Assembly (NCBI RefSeq): GCF_014203895.1
Contig: NZ_JACHJY010000009.1
Location: 310,001-374,000, forward strand
Direction of reading: 5' to 3'
Length of the DNA stretch: 64,000 bases
Source of the DNA: Streptomyces nymphaeiformis
Lineage (GTDB): Bacteria > Actinomycetota > Actinomycetes > Streptomycetales > Streptomycetaceae
Both the position numbers and the translations under genes were made by a program. Shown here piece by piece: positions 35,622-44,653 of this stretch (the stretch's first letter is position 1; each line of letters begins with the position of its first letter). The notes under the pieces are model-generated. The model had not been told where the DNA came from. It ran no database searches and saw only the letters and a list, made by a program, of their open reading frames with translations.

Positions 35622-36549
35622 CTACGCGCTTGCTCCCGCCTCTGCCTCTGCCTCTGCCTCTGCTCCAGACAGGCTCTCGACGAGCTCGGTCGCCGTGGGG
35701 GGCTTGGCGCCGACGCGGGAGACGGTGATCGCCGCGGCGGCCGTCGCCGCCCTCAGCGCGGAGCGCAAAACCGCTCGGGCGTCCGGGGCATGGCCGGCCG
35801 GTGACGCAAGTACGGCGGCCGTGAACGAGTCCCCGGCACCCACGGTGTCGACGACCTCGCTCGGTATCGCCGCGGCACGGAACTCGCCGTCGCGGGTGAG
35901 CGTGAACGCCCCCTCGCGGCCGCAGGTGACGATCACGACGTCCGGACCCGGTGCGAGCCGACGGGCCGCGCTCTCGCCGGCCGGAACTCCCGGGTACAGC
36001 CATTCCAGATCCTCGTGGCCGGCCTTGACCGCATAGCTGAGCGTCACGCATTCCTCCACGGCTGCGATCCGGCAGTCTGTTCGCCGAACAGCACGGCGCG
36101 GATGTCGGGGTCCTACGAGACGGTTGTCCCCGAGGCGCGAAGATCCCGCAGCAGTTGGCGCGCATGGGCCGCTCCCGGGACCATGACCGACGCGAGGGAG
36201 CCGAGGTGGACGTGGCCGGCGCGCGGCGGCGACGCTCGCCGGAGGCTCCAGGTGATGGCGAACTCGCAGTGGGCCTGGCCCTGTTCGTCGAGGGTGACGA
36301 GCGCCGTGGGGGTGGGCGGTTCGCTGTCGTCCGTCAGGACCGCCCCGCCCGCGCCGGTCAGGTGGGTCCGGATCAGTTCGCCCATCAGGTCCCGGCCGAG
36401 CGGGGTGAGGAGCGCGGTCCGCAGGCCGAGCCTGGCCAGGCCGTAGGAGCCGTTGGCCGGGCTGCCGCCGGGGGGCGGGTCGGCCGGTCGGCCGGGAGCG
36501 CGGACGACGTCGGCGACGCGCTCCCGCGTGCCCGGCGCGCCGGCCCGGC
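35622..36549 (-). pseudogene. PfkB-family sugar kinase pseudogene (system B)
   Basis: The N-terminal part reads PPPGGSPANGSYGLARLG, the PfkB sugar-binding signature, and continues to GTTVS, where a TAG at 36115-36113 replaces what should be Tyr (SYDPDIR in relatives). About 50 bases later the frame shifts and resumes VEECVTLSYAVKAGHEDLEW, with the ATP-site motif EVVDTVGAGDSFTAAVL intact. No start codon with a ribosome site is visible right after the GH32 stop. The C-terminus is an Ala-Glu repeat coded by GCAGAG-type hexamers. It would have been the fructokinase of system B; the intact kinase at 30603 could have made it dispensable. Confidence 0.8.
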
Positions 36550-36556
36550 CCGGCCG

Positions 36557-38611
36557 TCAGTCGGTCAAGGTGACCTGGTCGACGATCAGGTGTCCCCAGC
36601 TACCGGTGGCATCGTCGAGGATCTGCAGCTGCGCGCTCCGGCCCTGAAGGTCGTCGAGGCCCCAGGAGACGGGCTTCAGCTCGCCCGTGTCGTCGCCGGT
36701 GGCCGTGCGTACGGGCTGTCCGTCGACGAGCAGGTTGACGCTCGTGGCGCCCGGCAGGCCGAGCGGATGGTCGCCGCCGGCGAGGAGCAGGTGGAGGCTG
36801 CGGCGGTCGATGGTGAAGGCGGGCGAGGTGATGGTGCCCGTGGCCGGGTCCCCGCCGCCCGTGAAGGTGTCCAGTACGGCGGTGCCGACGGAACCCGGTG
36901 GCTGCGCCTGCGTCGGCCCGGTGCCGGCGAAGCCGCCGGTAGCGGTCCAGGCCTCTCCGTACGTGCCGCCCTCGAAGTCCGCGAGGACCTTGGCGGGGCG
37001 CTGGGCGAGGTTCTCGTACTCGGTGATGGTGATGTCGGAGAACGTCGCGCTGCCGCCGCTGGTGAAGAGCCCCAGGCCGTCGTCGGCGGGGTCGGCGAAG
37101 ACCTGGCTGGAGTGAACCTGGCGGCCGTCGTCGACGAAGTACTCGACGGAGGTGCGATCGACCAGGATCGTCAGATGCGCCTGCTTCTTCGCCGGGTCGT
37201 ACGGTGCGTGGCTCTCCGCGTGCGCTCCGGACGGGTCGGGGTTCCCGCCGTCGCGCCGGTTCAGGTAACTGTGGTCGCGGTAGATGCCGGCGTCGGTGTG
37301 ACGGGTGCCGTCGGCGGACACCCGCAGTCGCACGCCCAGGTTGTCGAGGGTGCTCCAGCTGACGTCCGCGTCGAGCCGGTACGCGGTGCCGCGGTGGCCG
37401 AGCGGTGTCACCCCGTCGACCTGGACGGTGCCGAGGTTCTTGACGTCGGTGGCGTGCTGGGCGAGAGCGGCCGCCGGCCGGGAAGCCAGGGCGTAGCCGT
37501 CGGCGTAGCGTTTGAGCGTGATCTCGCGGGTGATCGAGTCGGTGCCGTTGAAACCGTCGGACGTCCAGGTGGGGGCGGAGTGCGCGTAGGACCAGTTGTT
37601 CATCCAGCCGACGCCGAAGCGGCGGTCGAGCGGAGCGGCCGGGTCGTCCCAGGTGACGCCGCCGTACCAGTCGAAGCCACGGTCGAGCCATTGGGGCGCC
37701 GTGGTGTCGGGTGTGAAGACGGTGCCGTCGAAGCTGCCGGTCCAATAGGCGTACGTATTGGGGTCACCGGTGAGGTAGCCGTTGGCGCTGACGCCCATCA
37801 CCCAGTGGGTGGTGCCGTCGTCGGCCCTGATCTGGAAGAGATCCGGGCATTCGAGGGTGCCGAGGGTGGTGTTGACGTACTCGGAGGCCGGGGTCCAGTT
37901 CTTCAGGTCCGGTGAGGTGTAGAAGCCGACGCGGTCGCCTTCGGCGATGAGCGCGACCCAGCGTTGCCGCGGGGCGTCCCAGACGAGCTTGGGGTCGCGG
38001 AAGTCCTTGCGGCCTGCGTTGGGCAGCACGGGAGTGTCGCCGTACGGGCGGAAGTTGCGGCCACCGTCCGTGGAGTACCAGAGGAACTGGGCCTGCGGGC
38101 CCGAGGCGTCGGCGATCTCGGCGGGGGTGGGGTGGTCCATCTGCGTGACCATGATGACGATCGCCCCCGCCCCGAATCCAGCGGTGTTCCCGGTGTCGAC
38201 GACAGCGGAGCCGGACCAGAGGTCGTAGTTGGCGTTGGTCTTCTTCGGCGCGGCGACGCCCTGGTCGTGGAAGGCGACGTTGTCGGTGGTGGTGGCCAGC
38301 CGCCACGCGGTGCCGACGGACTCTCCGTAGTCGGCGTTGTAGAGGTAGTAGTACTGGAACGCGCCGTTGACGAAGATCGGCCGCTGAGGGTCGTTCTTCC
38401 AGTGGTCGGGCACGGTGAAGTGGTAGACGGCGCGGTACGAGTCGCCGGCGTCGGCGGCCCGGGCCGCGGGTGGTGCGGCCGGGCCGGGGGCGGCGATGCC
38501 GAGCGAGGTCAGGGTGAGGCCGAGGAGGACGGCGAGGCCGAGCCGGGCCGGGCGGGGCCGGCGCGGCGTCCCGGCGGCGTCGGCCCCGTGGTGCGAAGAG
38601 CGGGAGGTCAT
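36557..38611 (-). CDS. Secreted GH32 fructan hydrolase with C-terminal accessory module
   Basis: The 684-residue protein starts at ATG 38611 (AGGAG upstream) with a long signal peptide (cleavage near ARA-AD, residue 53). GH32 features are WKNDPQRP (Asp74, in place of the usual MNDPNG), DFRDPKLVWD, and ECPDLFQIR. The C-terminal GH32 sandwich (DRTSVEYFVDDGR) follows. Residues about 540-684 are one copy of the same module that is nested inside the levanase at 31788 (VLADFEGGTYGEAWTATGG ... GSWGHLIVDQV). It probably acts on levan or inulin to give oligosaccharides for the system B ABC transporter. Confidence 0.87.
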   Translation of the reverse strand: MTSRSSHHGADAAGTPRRPRPARLGLAVLLGLTLTSLGIAAPGPAAPPAARAADAGDSYRAVYHFTVPDHWKNDPQRPIFVNGAFQYYYLYNADYGESVGTAWRLATTTDNVAFHDQGVAAPKKTNANYDLWSGSAVVDTGNTAGFGAGAIVIMVTQMDHPTPAEIADASGPQAQFLWYSTDGGRNFRPYGDTPVLPNAGRKDFRDPKLVWDAPRQRWVALIAEGDRVGFYTSPDLKNWTPASEYVNTTLGTLECPDLFQIRADDGTTHWVMGVSANGYLTGDPNTYAYWTGSFDGTVFTPDTTAPQWLDRGFDWYGGVTWDDPAAPLDRRFGVGWMNNWSYAHSAPTWTSDGFNGTDSITREITLKRYADGYALASRPAAALAQHATDVKNLGTVQVDGVTPLGHRGTAYRLDADVSWSTLDNLGVRLRVSADGTRHTDAGIYRDHSYLNRRDGGNPDPSGAHAESHAPYDPAKKQAHLTILVDRTSVEYFVDDGRQVHSSQVFADPADDGLGLFTSGGSATFSDITITEYENLAQRPAKVLADFEGGTYGEAWTATGGFAGTGPTQAQPPGSVGTAVLDTFTGGGDPATGTITSPAFTIDRRSLHLLLAGGDHPLGLPGATSVNLLVDGQPVRTATGDDTGELKPVSWGLDDLQGRSAQLQILDDATGSWGHLIVDQVTLTD

Positions 38612-38663
38612 GCGCGACTCCTGAACTTCTGGGGGGAGGGGCGTACGGGGTGAGCGCGGGTGG

Positions 38664-39707
38664 TCAGAGGGCCACGGGTGCAGATGAGGGTCCCCCCTGC
38701 TCAAGCGAAGCCGAGAGCTTGGGGGAGGACTCGGCGTCCAGGACGGCGTGCGGGGCCTCCACCGACAGGCGGCGGCCGTCCCAGCGGACCGGCATGGGAT
38801 CGCTGACACCGCCGGCGAAACCGCCGTCGGGGCCGGTGTGGTGGAAGCCCATCAGCACCCACCGGTCGTCGCTGCGCCGGCGGAGGAGCTTGCCGCTGTA
38901 GAAGCGGTCGTCGGTGACCTGCTCGGCGGTGTCGATGTCGAAGGGACCGAGCAGGCTGTCGGCGGGGGCCGCCCAGATGCCGCCGCGGGTGCCGGTGGCG
39001 CGGCGGCTCTCGGAGGCGTGCTCCGCCAGGCAGGAGAAGACGAGTACGGGCCGACCGTCGACGATCTCGGTCTGCGTCACCTCCAGCTGTCCGAAGCCGT
39101 GCGAGGAGGGGGCGGAGAGCGGCGGTCGCAGCTCCCAGTGGCGCAGGTCCGCGGAGACCGCGTGGCCGACGACGCCGCGCTCGAAGGCCGCGCCGTGGGG
39201 GGCCCGTGCGGTGATCAGCATGTGCCAGCCGTCGCCGCCGGGGTCGGCGAAGACCCAGGGGTCGCGGAAGGCCTCGTCGTGCCACTGGCCGTCGGTGAGG
39301 GTCTCGTACCAGGTGCCGCCGGCGCCGAGCACCGGGTTGTCTCCGGCCTTGTGCCAGGTGATCAGGTCGGCGGAGGTCGCGTAGCCGATGCGCTGGATGT
39401 TCTTGCCGTCGGTGGCGCGGGTGGAGCCCGTGTAGAACAGGAACCACGTGCCGTCGGGGTGGCGGACGACCGAGCCGGTCCAGGTGGCGAGGTCGTCGAA
39501 GGCGGGGGGGTCGGCGCGGACCAGGGCGTCGGGGACGCGGGTCCAGTGCTCCAGGTCGGTGGAGACGGCGTGGCCGATGGAGGCGCGGTAGTGCCGGGCG
39601 TCGGGGTCGTGCAGGGCGCGGGAGGCGTACAGGAAGAACAGGTGGTACTGCTCCCCGTCGTCGGCGAACCAGAAGTCCCAGACCCAGGAGTCGGGCAGCG
39701 TGAACAT
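38664..39707 (-). CDS. Intracellular GH32-type beta-fructosidase
   Basis: This 347-residue protein has no signal peptide. It starts WVWDFWFADDGEQYHLFFLY, the nucleophile blade of clan GH-J (GH32/GH68), and has FRDPWVFADPGGDGWHM and TQTEIVDGRPVLVFSC with the likely acid/base Glu. It lacks the C-terminal sandwich of longer GH32 enzymes. It probably cleaves imported fructo-oligosaccharides in the cytoplasm. The last 20 or so codons run through a Streptomyces hairpin repeat (38689-38730), so the native C-terminus may have been replaced by repeat-encoded residues. Confidence 0.82.
   Translation of the reverse strand: MFTLPDSWVWDFWFADDGEQYHLFFLYASRALHDPDARHYRASIGHAVSTDLEHWTRVPDALVRADPPAFDDLATWTGSVVRHPDGTWFLFYTGSTRATDGKNIQRIGYATSADLITWHKAGDNPVLGAGGTWYETLTDGQWHDEAFRDPWVFADPGGDGWHMLITARAPHGAAFERGVVGHAVSADLRHWELRPPLSAPSSHGFGQLEVTQTEIVDGRPVLVFSCLAEHASESRRATGTRGGIWAAPADSLLGPFDIDTAEQVTDDRFYSGKLLRRRSDDRWVLMGFHHTGPDGGFAGGVSDPMPVRWDGRRLSVEAPHAVLDAESSPKLSASLEQGGPSSAPVAL
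38689..38730. repeat. Streptomyces-type CCCCC/GGGGG hairpin repeat inside coding end
   Basis: GGTCCCCCCTGCTCAAGCG and GAGAGCTTGGGGGAGGAC form the two arms of a hairpin of the kind scattered in Streptomyces intergenic DNA. Here it supplies the C-terminal residues of the intracellular GH32 enzyme. Confidence 0.6.
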
Positions 39708-39869
39708 GCGGGGCCTTTCGAGGCAGGCGTGAGGAACCCGGCCGCGCGCGGCGCGGCGGGTGAGGGATGAAATGACGTCGGATGCGGGGCCGCCGGAGGA
39801 AGTGCCGGGCCTCCGACGACGTGCCGACCGCGGACCCGCGGCTGCGCGGCGGGGCCGGGCCCGGCGGGG

Positions 39870-40793
39870 TCAGCCCTTGACGCCGCTGGCGGCGACGCTG
39901 CTGACGAAGGCGCGCTGGAAGGCGAGGAAGACCACGAGCACCGGCAGGGTGATCATCGAGGTGTACGCCATGATCTCGCCCCAGGCGGGGTTGTCCTGGA
40001 AGAAGTACTGCATGCCGACCATGACGGGCCGCAGCTTCTCGTCCTGGACCACCATCGTCGGCCACAGGTACTGGTTCCAGGCCGGGAGGAAGGTCAGGAT
40101 CGCCACCGTGGCGAAGGCCGGCCCGGACAGCGGGACCACGATCTTCCGGTAGATGGTGAACCAGCTCGCGCCGTCGATACGGGCGGCCTCGTCCAGCGAG
40201 GTGGGGATGGTCGAGAAGTACTGGCTGAACAGGAAGATGGAGAACGCGTTCGCGACGAACGGGATGATCTGCACCTCGTAGCTGTTGAGCCAGCCGATGT
40301 CGTACACCACCGTGCCGTCCTGTACGAGCAGGGTGGGCAGGTGGGCGACCCAGTAGACGAGCGGGACGGCGTACGTCTCGAACGGGACGATCAGTGTGGC
40401 GATGACGACGCTGAGCACGAGCCCGCGGCCGCGCCAGCGCAGCCGGGAGAGGGCGAAGCCTGCCATCGAGTTGACGACCAGGCCGAGGACGACGATCAGC
40501 ACGGTGACCAGCAGAGAGTTGAACAGGAACTGCCCGACCGGCACCCGGTCGAAGACCGCACTGTAGTTGTCCAGGCCCACCTCGCCGACCGGCAGGAACG
40601 CCCGCCAGCCGCCGAGGTCGGAGAGGATCTGGCTGTCCGGCTTGAGGCTGGCCACGAACATGAAGACCAGCGGGAAGAGAAAGAACACGGCCAGGCCGAC
40701 CAGGACCAGATAGGACCAGACGCGCCGGCGGCTGCGGAACCGGCGCTCGCTCGCCTCGGGGCGCGTACGGCGGGTACGCGGTGTCTGGGCCAT
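39870..40793 (-). CDS. Carbohydrate ABC transporter permease (MalG-like, CUT1)
   Basis: The 307-residue protein has six transmembrane helices and the CUT1 EAA loop (IPTSLDEAARIDGASWFTIY near 210), where it docks to the shared ATPase. No ATPase gene is in the operon; in Streptomyces the MsiK ATPase usually serves CUT1 systems. It starts 3 bases after the upstream permease stop, so the two subunits are co-translated. It imports fructo-oligosaccharides (inference from GH32 neighbours). Confidence 0.87.
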   Translation of the reverse strand: MAQTPRTRRTRPEASERRFRSRRRVWSYLVLVGLAVFFLFPLVFMFVASLKPDSQILSDLGGWRAFLPVGEVGLDNYSAVFDRVPVGQFLFNSLLVTVLIVVLGLVVNSMAGFALSRLRWRGRGLVLSVVIATLIVPFETYAVPLVYWVAHLPTLLVQDGTVVYDIGWLNSYEVQIIPFVANAFSIFLFSQYFSTIPTSLDEAARIDGASWFTIYRKIVVPLSGPAFATVAILTFLPAWNQYLWPTMVVQDEKLRPVMVGMQYFFQDNPAWGEIMAYTSMITLPVLVVFLAFQRAFVSSVAASGVKG

Positions 40794-40796
40794 GGG

Positions 40797-41795
40797 TCAG
40801 TCCTTGTCACGGGTGAGGTGGCGCTGGATCAGCGCGATGACGAGCACGATCACGAAGAAGATCAGGGACAGCGCTGAGCCGTAGCCGATCTGCTGCTGGC
40901 GGTAGCCCGTGAGCACGGCGTGGTACACGAGCGTCGACGTGGAGTCGACCGGGCCGCCCTGGGTCATCACGTCGATCTGCACGAACAGGCCGAGCGCCGC
41001 GATGGTGATGGTGATCAGGACGAAGATCCTGGTCGGCCGCAGGCAAGGCCAGGTGACGTCCTTGAACTGGCGCCAGGTGCCGGCGCCGTCCATCCGGGCC
41101 GCCTCGTAGAGCTCCTCCGGGATGGTCTGCAGTCCGGACAGCCAGATCAGCATGTGGAAGCCGACGGCCTGCCAGATGGACAGCACGATGATCGCGGGCA
41201 ACGCGGTGTCCGGATCGTTGAGCCAGGCCGTGCCCTGCCAGGCGCCGAAGGTGATCGAGTCGATGAAGGAGTTGATCAGCCCTTCCGGCTGGTACATGAA
41301 CTTCCAGAGGATCGAGACCACGACGATCGAGGTCACGACCGGGATGAAGAAGATCACCCGGAACGCGGTCACGCCGCGGATCTTCTGGTTGACCAGCAGG
41401 GCCAGCAGCAGCCCGAAGCCGGCCTGCACGGGCACGACCACCGCCGCGAAGGCGAAGGTGTTGAGCGCCGAACGGAAGAAGGTCGGGTCGATGGTGAACG
41501 CGCGGACGAAGTTGTCGAAGCCTACGAACCGCAGGGGTTCCGGTGAGATCAGCCGGGCGTTGGTGAAGGAGAGCGCGAAGCCGAGCAGTACCGGCACGAT
41601 CAGGAAGCCGAGCAACAGGACGATCGCGGGGGTCGCCATCGCGAGGCCCGCGCGGGCCTCGCCGCGGCGTGCGGCGCGCGGGCGGCGCCCGCGTGGCCGG
41701 GGCCGGGCCGCGTCCAGGGTGTCGCGCTCCGCCGCGGGCGACGGGGTGCCGTCGTCGGGGCCGGCTGGGGTTTCGAGACGGAAGGTCGCCGTCAT
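40797..41795 (-). CDS. Carbohydrate ABC transporter permease (MalF-like, CUT1)
   Basis: The 332-residue protein has a basic Pro/Arg-rich cytoplasmic N-terminus (residues 1-50), six transmembrane helices, and the EAA loop (IPEELYEAARMDGAGTWRQF near 210). ATG 41795 is chosen because GGAAAGG lies upstream; the frame remains open much further but without a ribosome site. It pairs with the permease encoded next and with the binding lipoprotein at 41858-43150. Confidence 0.87.
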   Translation of the reverse strand: MTATFRLETPAGPDDGTPSPAAERDTLDAARPRPRGRRPRAARRGEARAGLAMATPAIVLLLGFLIVPVLLGFALSFTNARLISPEPLRFVGFDNFVRAFTIDPTFFRSALNTFAFAAVVVPVQAGFGLLLALLVNQKIRGVTAFRVIFFIPVVTSIVVVSILWKFMYQPEGLINSFIDSITFGAWQGTAWLNDPDTALPAIIVLSIWQAVGFHMLIWLSGLQTIPEELYEAARMDGAGTWRQFKDVTWPCLRPTRIFVLITITIAALGLFVQIDVMTQGGPVDSTSTLVYHAVLTGYRQQQIGYGSALSLIFFVIVLVIALIQRHLTRDKD

Positions 41796-41857
41796 GGTGT
41801 CACGCCTTTCCGGAGGAGAGGAGGCGGGCCGCCGCCCCTCCTCCGCTTGCCGCCGCG

Positions 41858-43150
41858 TCAGTTGCCGTAGCCGTTGTTCGACTTGATGTCGGTGTCGATC
41901 GCCTTCACGGCGGTGTCCAGGGTCGACGTGACGTCGGCGCCGTTCATGATGTCCTTGGCGGCCTTCTCGAACGTGGTCGAGATCAGCGGGTATCCGGGAG
42001 TGGCCGGCCGGGCCAGAGCGAACTTCCGTGACAGGACGGCGAACTGGCGCAGCGAGCCGTTCGCGCCGAAGTACTTCGAGGCGGCGGCGGCACCGTCGGT
42101 CGCCGGGATGACCACCTGGCTGTCGGCGAAGGCCGTGAGGTACTTGTCCTGGAAGCTGAACTTCAGGTACGCACGGGCGCCTTCGGCCTGCTCGTCGCCG
42201 CAGCCGCTGGAGATGCCCCACTGCCAGGACCCGCCGCCGATCTTGGGTCCCTTGCCGAAGTCGACGGGCGGAAGGATCAGCAGGTCCGAACCGACCTTGT
42301 CCAGCGCGTCCTTGGCGTTCCACACGCCGGTGTAGCTCAGCGCGACCTTGTCGTCGATGAACCGCTGGTTGCCGATGGGACCGTCGCTGTTCGCCCAGCC
42401 GTTCTTGAACGCCTTCTGGAACCAGGAGAAGAACTTCACCGAGTCCGGACCGTTGAGCGCGCCGTCGGCGGACTTCATCGCACCGCGGTCGATCAGGTCG
42501 CCGCCCGAGCTCTGCAGCATCGGCGAGTACGCGTACGGCCACCACTCGCCCTTGTCGGCCGCGCCGAGGTCGAGCGGGGTCTTGTATCCGGAGCCCTTCA
42601 GCTTGCCGACCGCGGCGTCGAACTCATCCAGGGTCCACGGCTTGTCGACGGTGGGAATCCGGATTCCGGCCTTGTCGAGCACCGATTTGCGGGCGAAGAT
42701 CGACAGCGCGGCGTCCCAGTAGCCCGCGGAGTACACCTTGCCCTTGTAGCGGCCGACCGCGGTGGGCAGCAGCGAGTCGGTCAGTGAGGTCGGCAGGTCG
42801 AGCGGCCGAAGGTAGCCGGCCCAGGCCCAGTTGGGCATGATCGGGCCGTCCATGTCGAGGAGACAGGGCAGGTTGCGGGCGGCGGCGGCCGCGGTGATCG
42901 CGTCGTTGTACGAGCCCTGCGGGAAGTTCTGCTGGACGACCTGGTACTTCTTCTGCGAGGCGTTGAAATCGCCGATGATCTTCTTGTAGACGGCCAGCTC
43001 CCCGGGGTTGCCCGCGGAGTGCGTCCACATGGTGATCTGCGTCGGGCCGCCCCCGGAGGACGTGCCGTCGTGCTTGGCCTTGGCGCAGCCGGTCAGTGCC
43101 ACCGTCCCGAGGAGGCTCGCCGCTGCTACGATCGCAAGGGGATTGCGCAC
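41858..43150 (-). CDS. Oligosaccharide-binding lipoprotein of ABC transporter (CUT1)
   Basis: The 430-residue protein starts at GTG 43150 with a signal sequence and lipobox VALTGC (Cys22). The mature part is a family 1 extracellular solute-binding protein (TQITMWTHSAGNPGELAVY; LPCLLDMDGPIMPNWAWAGY). The Trp-rich site fits an oligosaccharide ligand. It is the first gene of the system B transport operon; two inverted repeats lie just before it. Confidence 0.87.
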   Translation of the reverse strand: MRNPLAIVAAASLLGTVALTGCAKAKHDGTSSGGGPTQITMWTHSAGNPGELAVYKKIIGDFNASQKKYQVVQQNFPQGSYNDAITAAAAARNLPCLLDMDGPIMPNWAWAGYLRPLDLPTSLTDSLLPTAVGRYKGKVYSAGYWDAALSIFARKSVLDKAGIRIPTVDKPWTLDEFDAAVGKLKGSGYKTPLDLGAADKGEWWPYAYSPMLQSSGGDLIDRGAMKSADGALNGPDSVKFFSWFQKAFKNGWANSDGPIGNQRFIDDKVALSYTGVWNAKDALDKVGSDLLILPPVDFGKGPKIGGGSWQWGISSGCGDEQAEGARAYLKFSFQDKYLTAFADSQVVIPATDGAAAASKYFGANGSLRQFAVLSRKFALARPATPGYPLISTTFEKAAKDIMNGADVTSTLDTAVKAIDTDIKSNNGYGN

Positions 43151-43166
43151 AGGTGGTCCCTTTCCC

Positions 43167-43218
43167 GGAGTTCGACTGCCAGGTCGAACTCCGCATGAAT
43201 GGCAGCGTCAACTGCCAT
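43167..43218. promoter_or_regulatory. Two adjacent inverted repeats upstream of the system B binding protein
   Basis: GGAGTTCGAC (43167-43176) and GTCGAACTCC (43183-43192) are exact complements around TGCCAG. ATGGCAG (43199-43205) and CTGCCAT (43212-43218) are exact complements around CGTCAA. They fill the 95-base gap between the regulator stop and the binding-protein start, so they could be an operator pair or a terminator plus operator. Confidence 0.55.
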
Positions 43219-43245
43219 GTGTTGTCGGTGAGTCCGCCGCCGGTC

Positions 43246-44280
43246 TCAGTTTCCGGCCGGGGTCGGCGGCGGGCCCACGGAGTCCCGACGGATCATCGGG
43301 CAGTCCATGAGAAGCGGGGCGTCCCGGTCGGACTCCCGCACGCCGAGGGCGACCTCCATCGCCCACCGGCCCATCTCGTAGTGGGGCAGTGCGACCGTGG
43401 TGAGCGGCGGGTCGATCTCCGCGGCGATCAGCTGCTGGTCGTCGTAGCCGACGATCGACAGGTCGTCCGGGATCCTCAGGCCGCGGCGGTACGCGGCGGT
43501 GTAGGCCCCCATCGCCATGCGGTCGTTGAAGCAGAAGATCGCGGTCGGACGCCGCTCCGCGGGCAGCGCGAACAGTTCCTCGGTGGCCGCCCGACCGCCG
43601 CCGGCATCGGTGATGCCACGCACGTGCAGGGCGGGGTCCGGGGTGATGCCCGCCTCGGCGAGCACTTCCAGGTAGCCCTCGTGCCGCAGCCGCGAGGCCA
43701 CGACCTCGTCGTCCCGCGGCGCGTCGACGTAGGCGATCCGCCGGTGGCCGGCGGCCACCAGCTCGCGCGTCGCCACGACGCCGCCCCGCCGGTCGTCCGG
43801 TACCACGGCCGGCCAGCCGCCCTGGGCGGGCCGGCAGTCGAGGAACACCGTGTCCGCCGGGAGGCCCGCCGGCGCGTCCACCACCCGGTGCCACATCCGG
43901 GCGTAGATCATCGCGTCGACGCGCTGACCGGTCAGCGCCTGGATCGCCTGCCTCTCCTGCGCCGCGTCGTCGTCCGTGTTGACCAGGACCACGAGGTTGC
44001 CGTGGTCCCTGGCGACGTCGTTGGCGCCGGCCAGCATGCGGCCGGCGAACGGCGTGGTGGCGATCGTGTCCGAGACCAGCCCGATCATGCGCGTCCGCTG
44101 GGTCCGCAGGCTGCGGGCCACGGAGTTGGGCGCGTACCCGATCGCCGCGGCGGCCTCCCGGACGCGCGCCTGCGTCTGCGGCGAGATGCGGTCGCTGCCG
44201 GCACCGCTCAGCACCATCGACACCGTGGCGGTCGAGACTCCCGCGGCGACCGCGACGTCCGACATCCGCACCCGAGCCAT
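43246..44280 (-). CDS. LacI-family regulator of fructan system B
   Basis: The 344-residue protein has an N-terminal LacI helix-turn-helix (SDVAVAAGVSTATVSMVLSG, residues 7-26), hinge residues PNSVARSLR, and a sugar-sensing domain (GLVSDTIATTPFAGRML; FLDCRPAQGGWPAVVPDD). It lies on the same strand directly before the binding-protein gene, and probably controls that operon and itself. A TTAATCGATTAA palindrome lies 29 bases upstream of its ATG. Confidence 0.87.
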   Translation of the reverse strand: MARVRMSDVAVAAGVSTATVSMVLSGAGSDRISPQTQARVREAAAAIGYAPNSVARSLRTQRTRMIGLVSDTIATTPFAGRMLAGANDVARDHGNLVVLVNTDDDAAQERQAIQALTGQRVDAMIYARMWHRVVDAPAGLPADTVFLDCRPAQGGWPAVVPDDRRGGVVATRELVAAGHRRIAYVDAPRDDEVVASRLRHEGYLEVLAEAGITPDPALHVRGITDAGGGRAATEELFALPAERRPTAIFCFNDRMAMGAYTAAYRRGLRIPDDLSIVGYDDQQLIAAEIDPPLTTVALPHYEMGRWAMEVALGVRESDRDAPLLMDCPMIRRDSVGPPPTPAGN

Positions 44281-44308
44281 GACGAACCACCACTCGCTTC
44301 TTCTGTGT

Positions 44309-44320
44309 TTAATCGATTAA
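44309..44320. promoter_or_regulatory. TTAATCGATTAA palindrome, probable LacI operator
   Basis: This perfect 12-bp palindrome with a central CG is very AT-rich for this genome and sits 29 bases before the system B regulator ATG, which suggests autoregulation. Confidence 0.6.
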
Positions 44321-44653
44321 CTGCCGCGCAGTGAGTATGCAACCGCCTCGTTACACGGTCAAGGCATCCGTGGGGGCGTGACCTCACTGCAACATCGGCT
44401 CCCGACATCCGGTCCGGCGACCTCTCCGCCCGTCCCGCGGGACGGGTCGCCGAGGCGCCCGGGCGGCTCCGCGAGCCGGCCAGGGTCGACCATGGTCCCC
44501 GACCGGGGCGGCCGAGCGGGCGCCGGACCCGCTGGACGCCGACTTCGTGAGGGAACGGCCGACCCCGAGCGGGCACGTGACCGAAACGGTATGGACCAGT
44601 GGTCGGCTGTTCGGGGCATGGGGTACGGCGAGGAGGGTCATCGCCCCGCCCGG

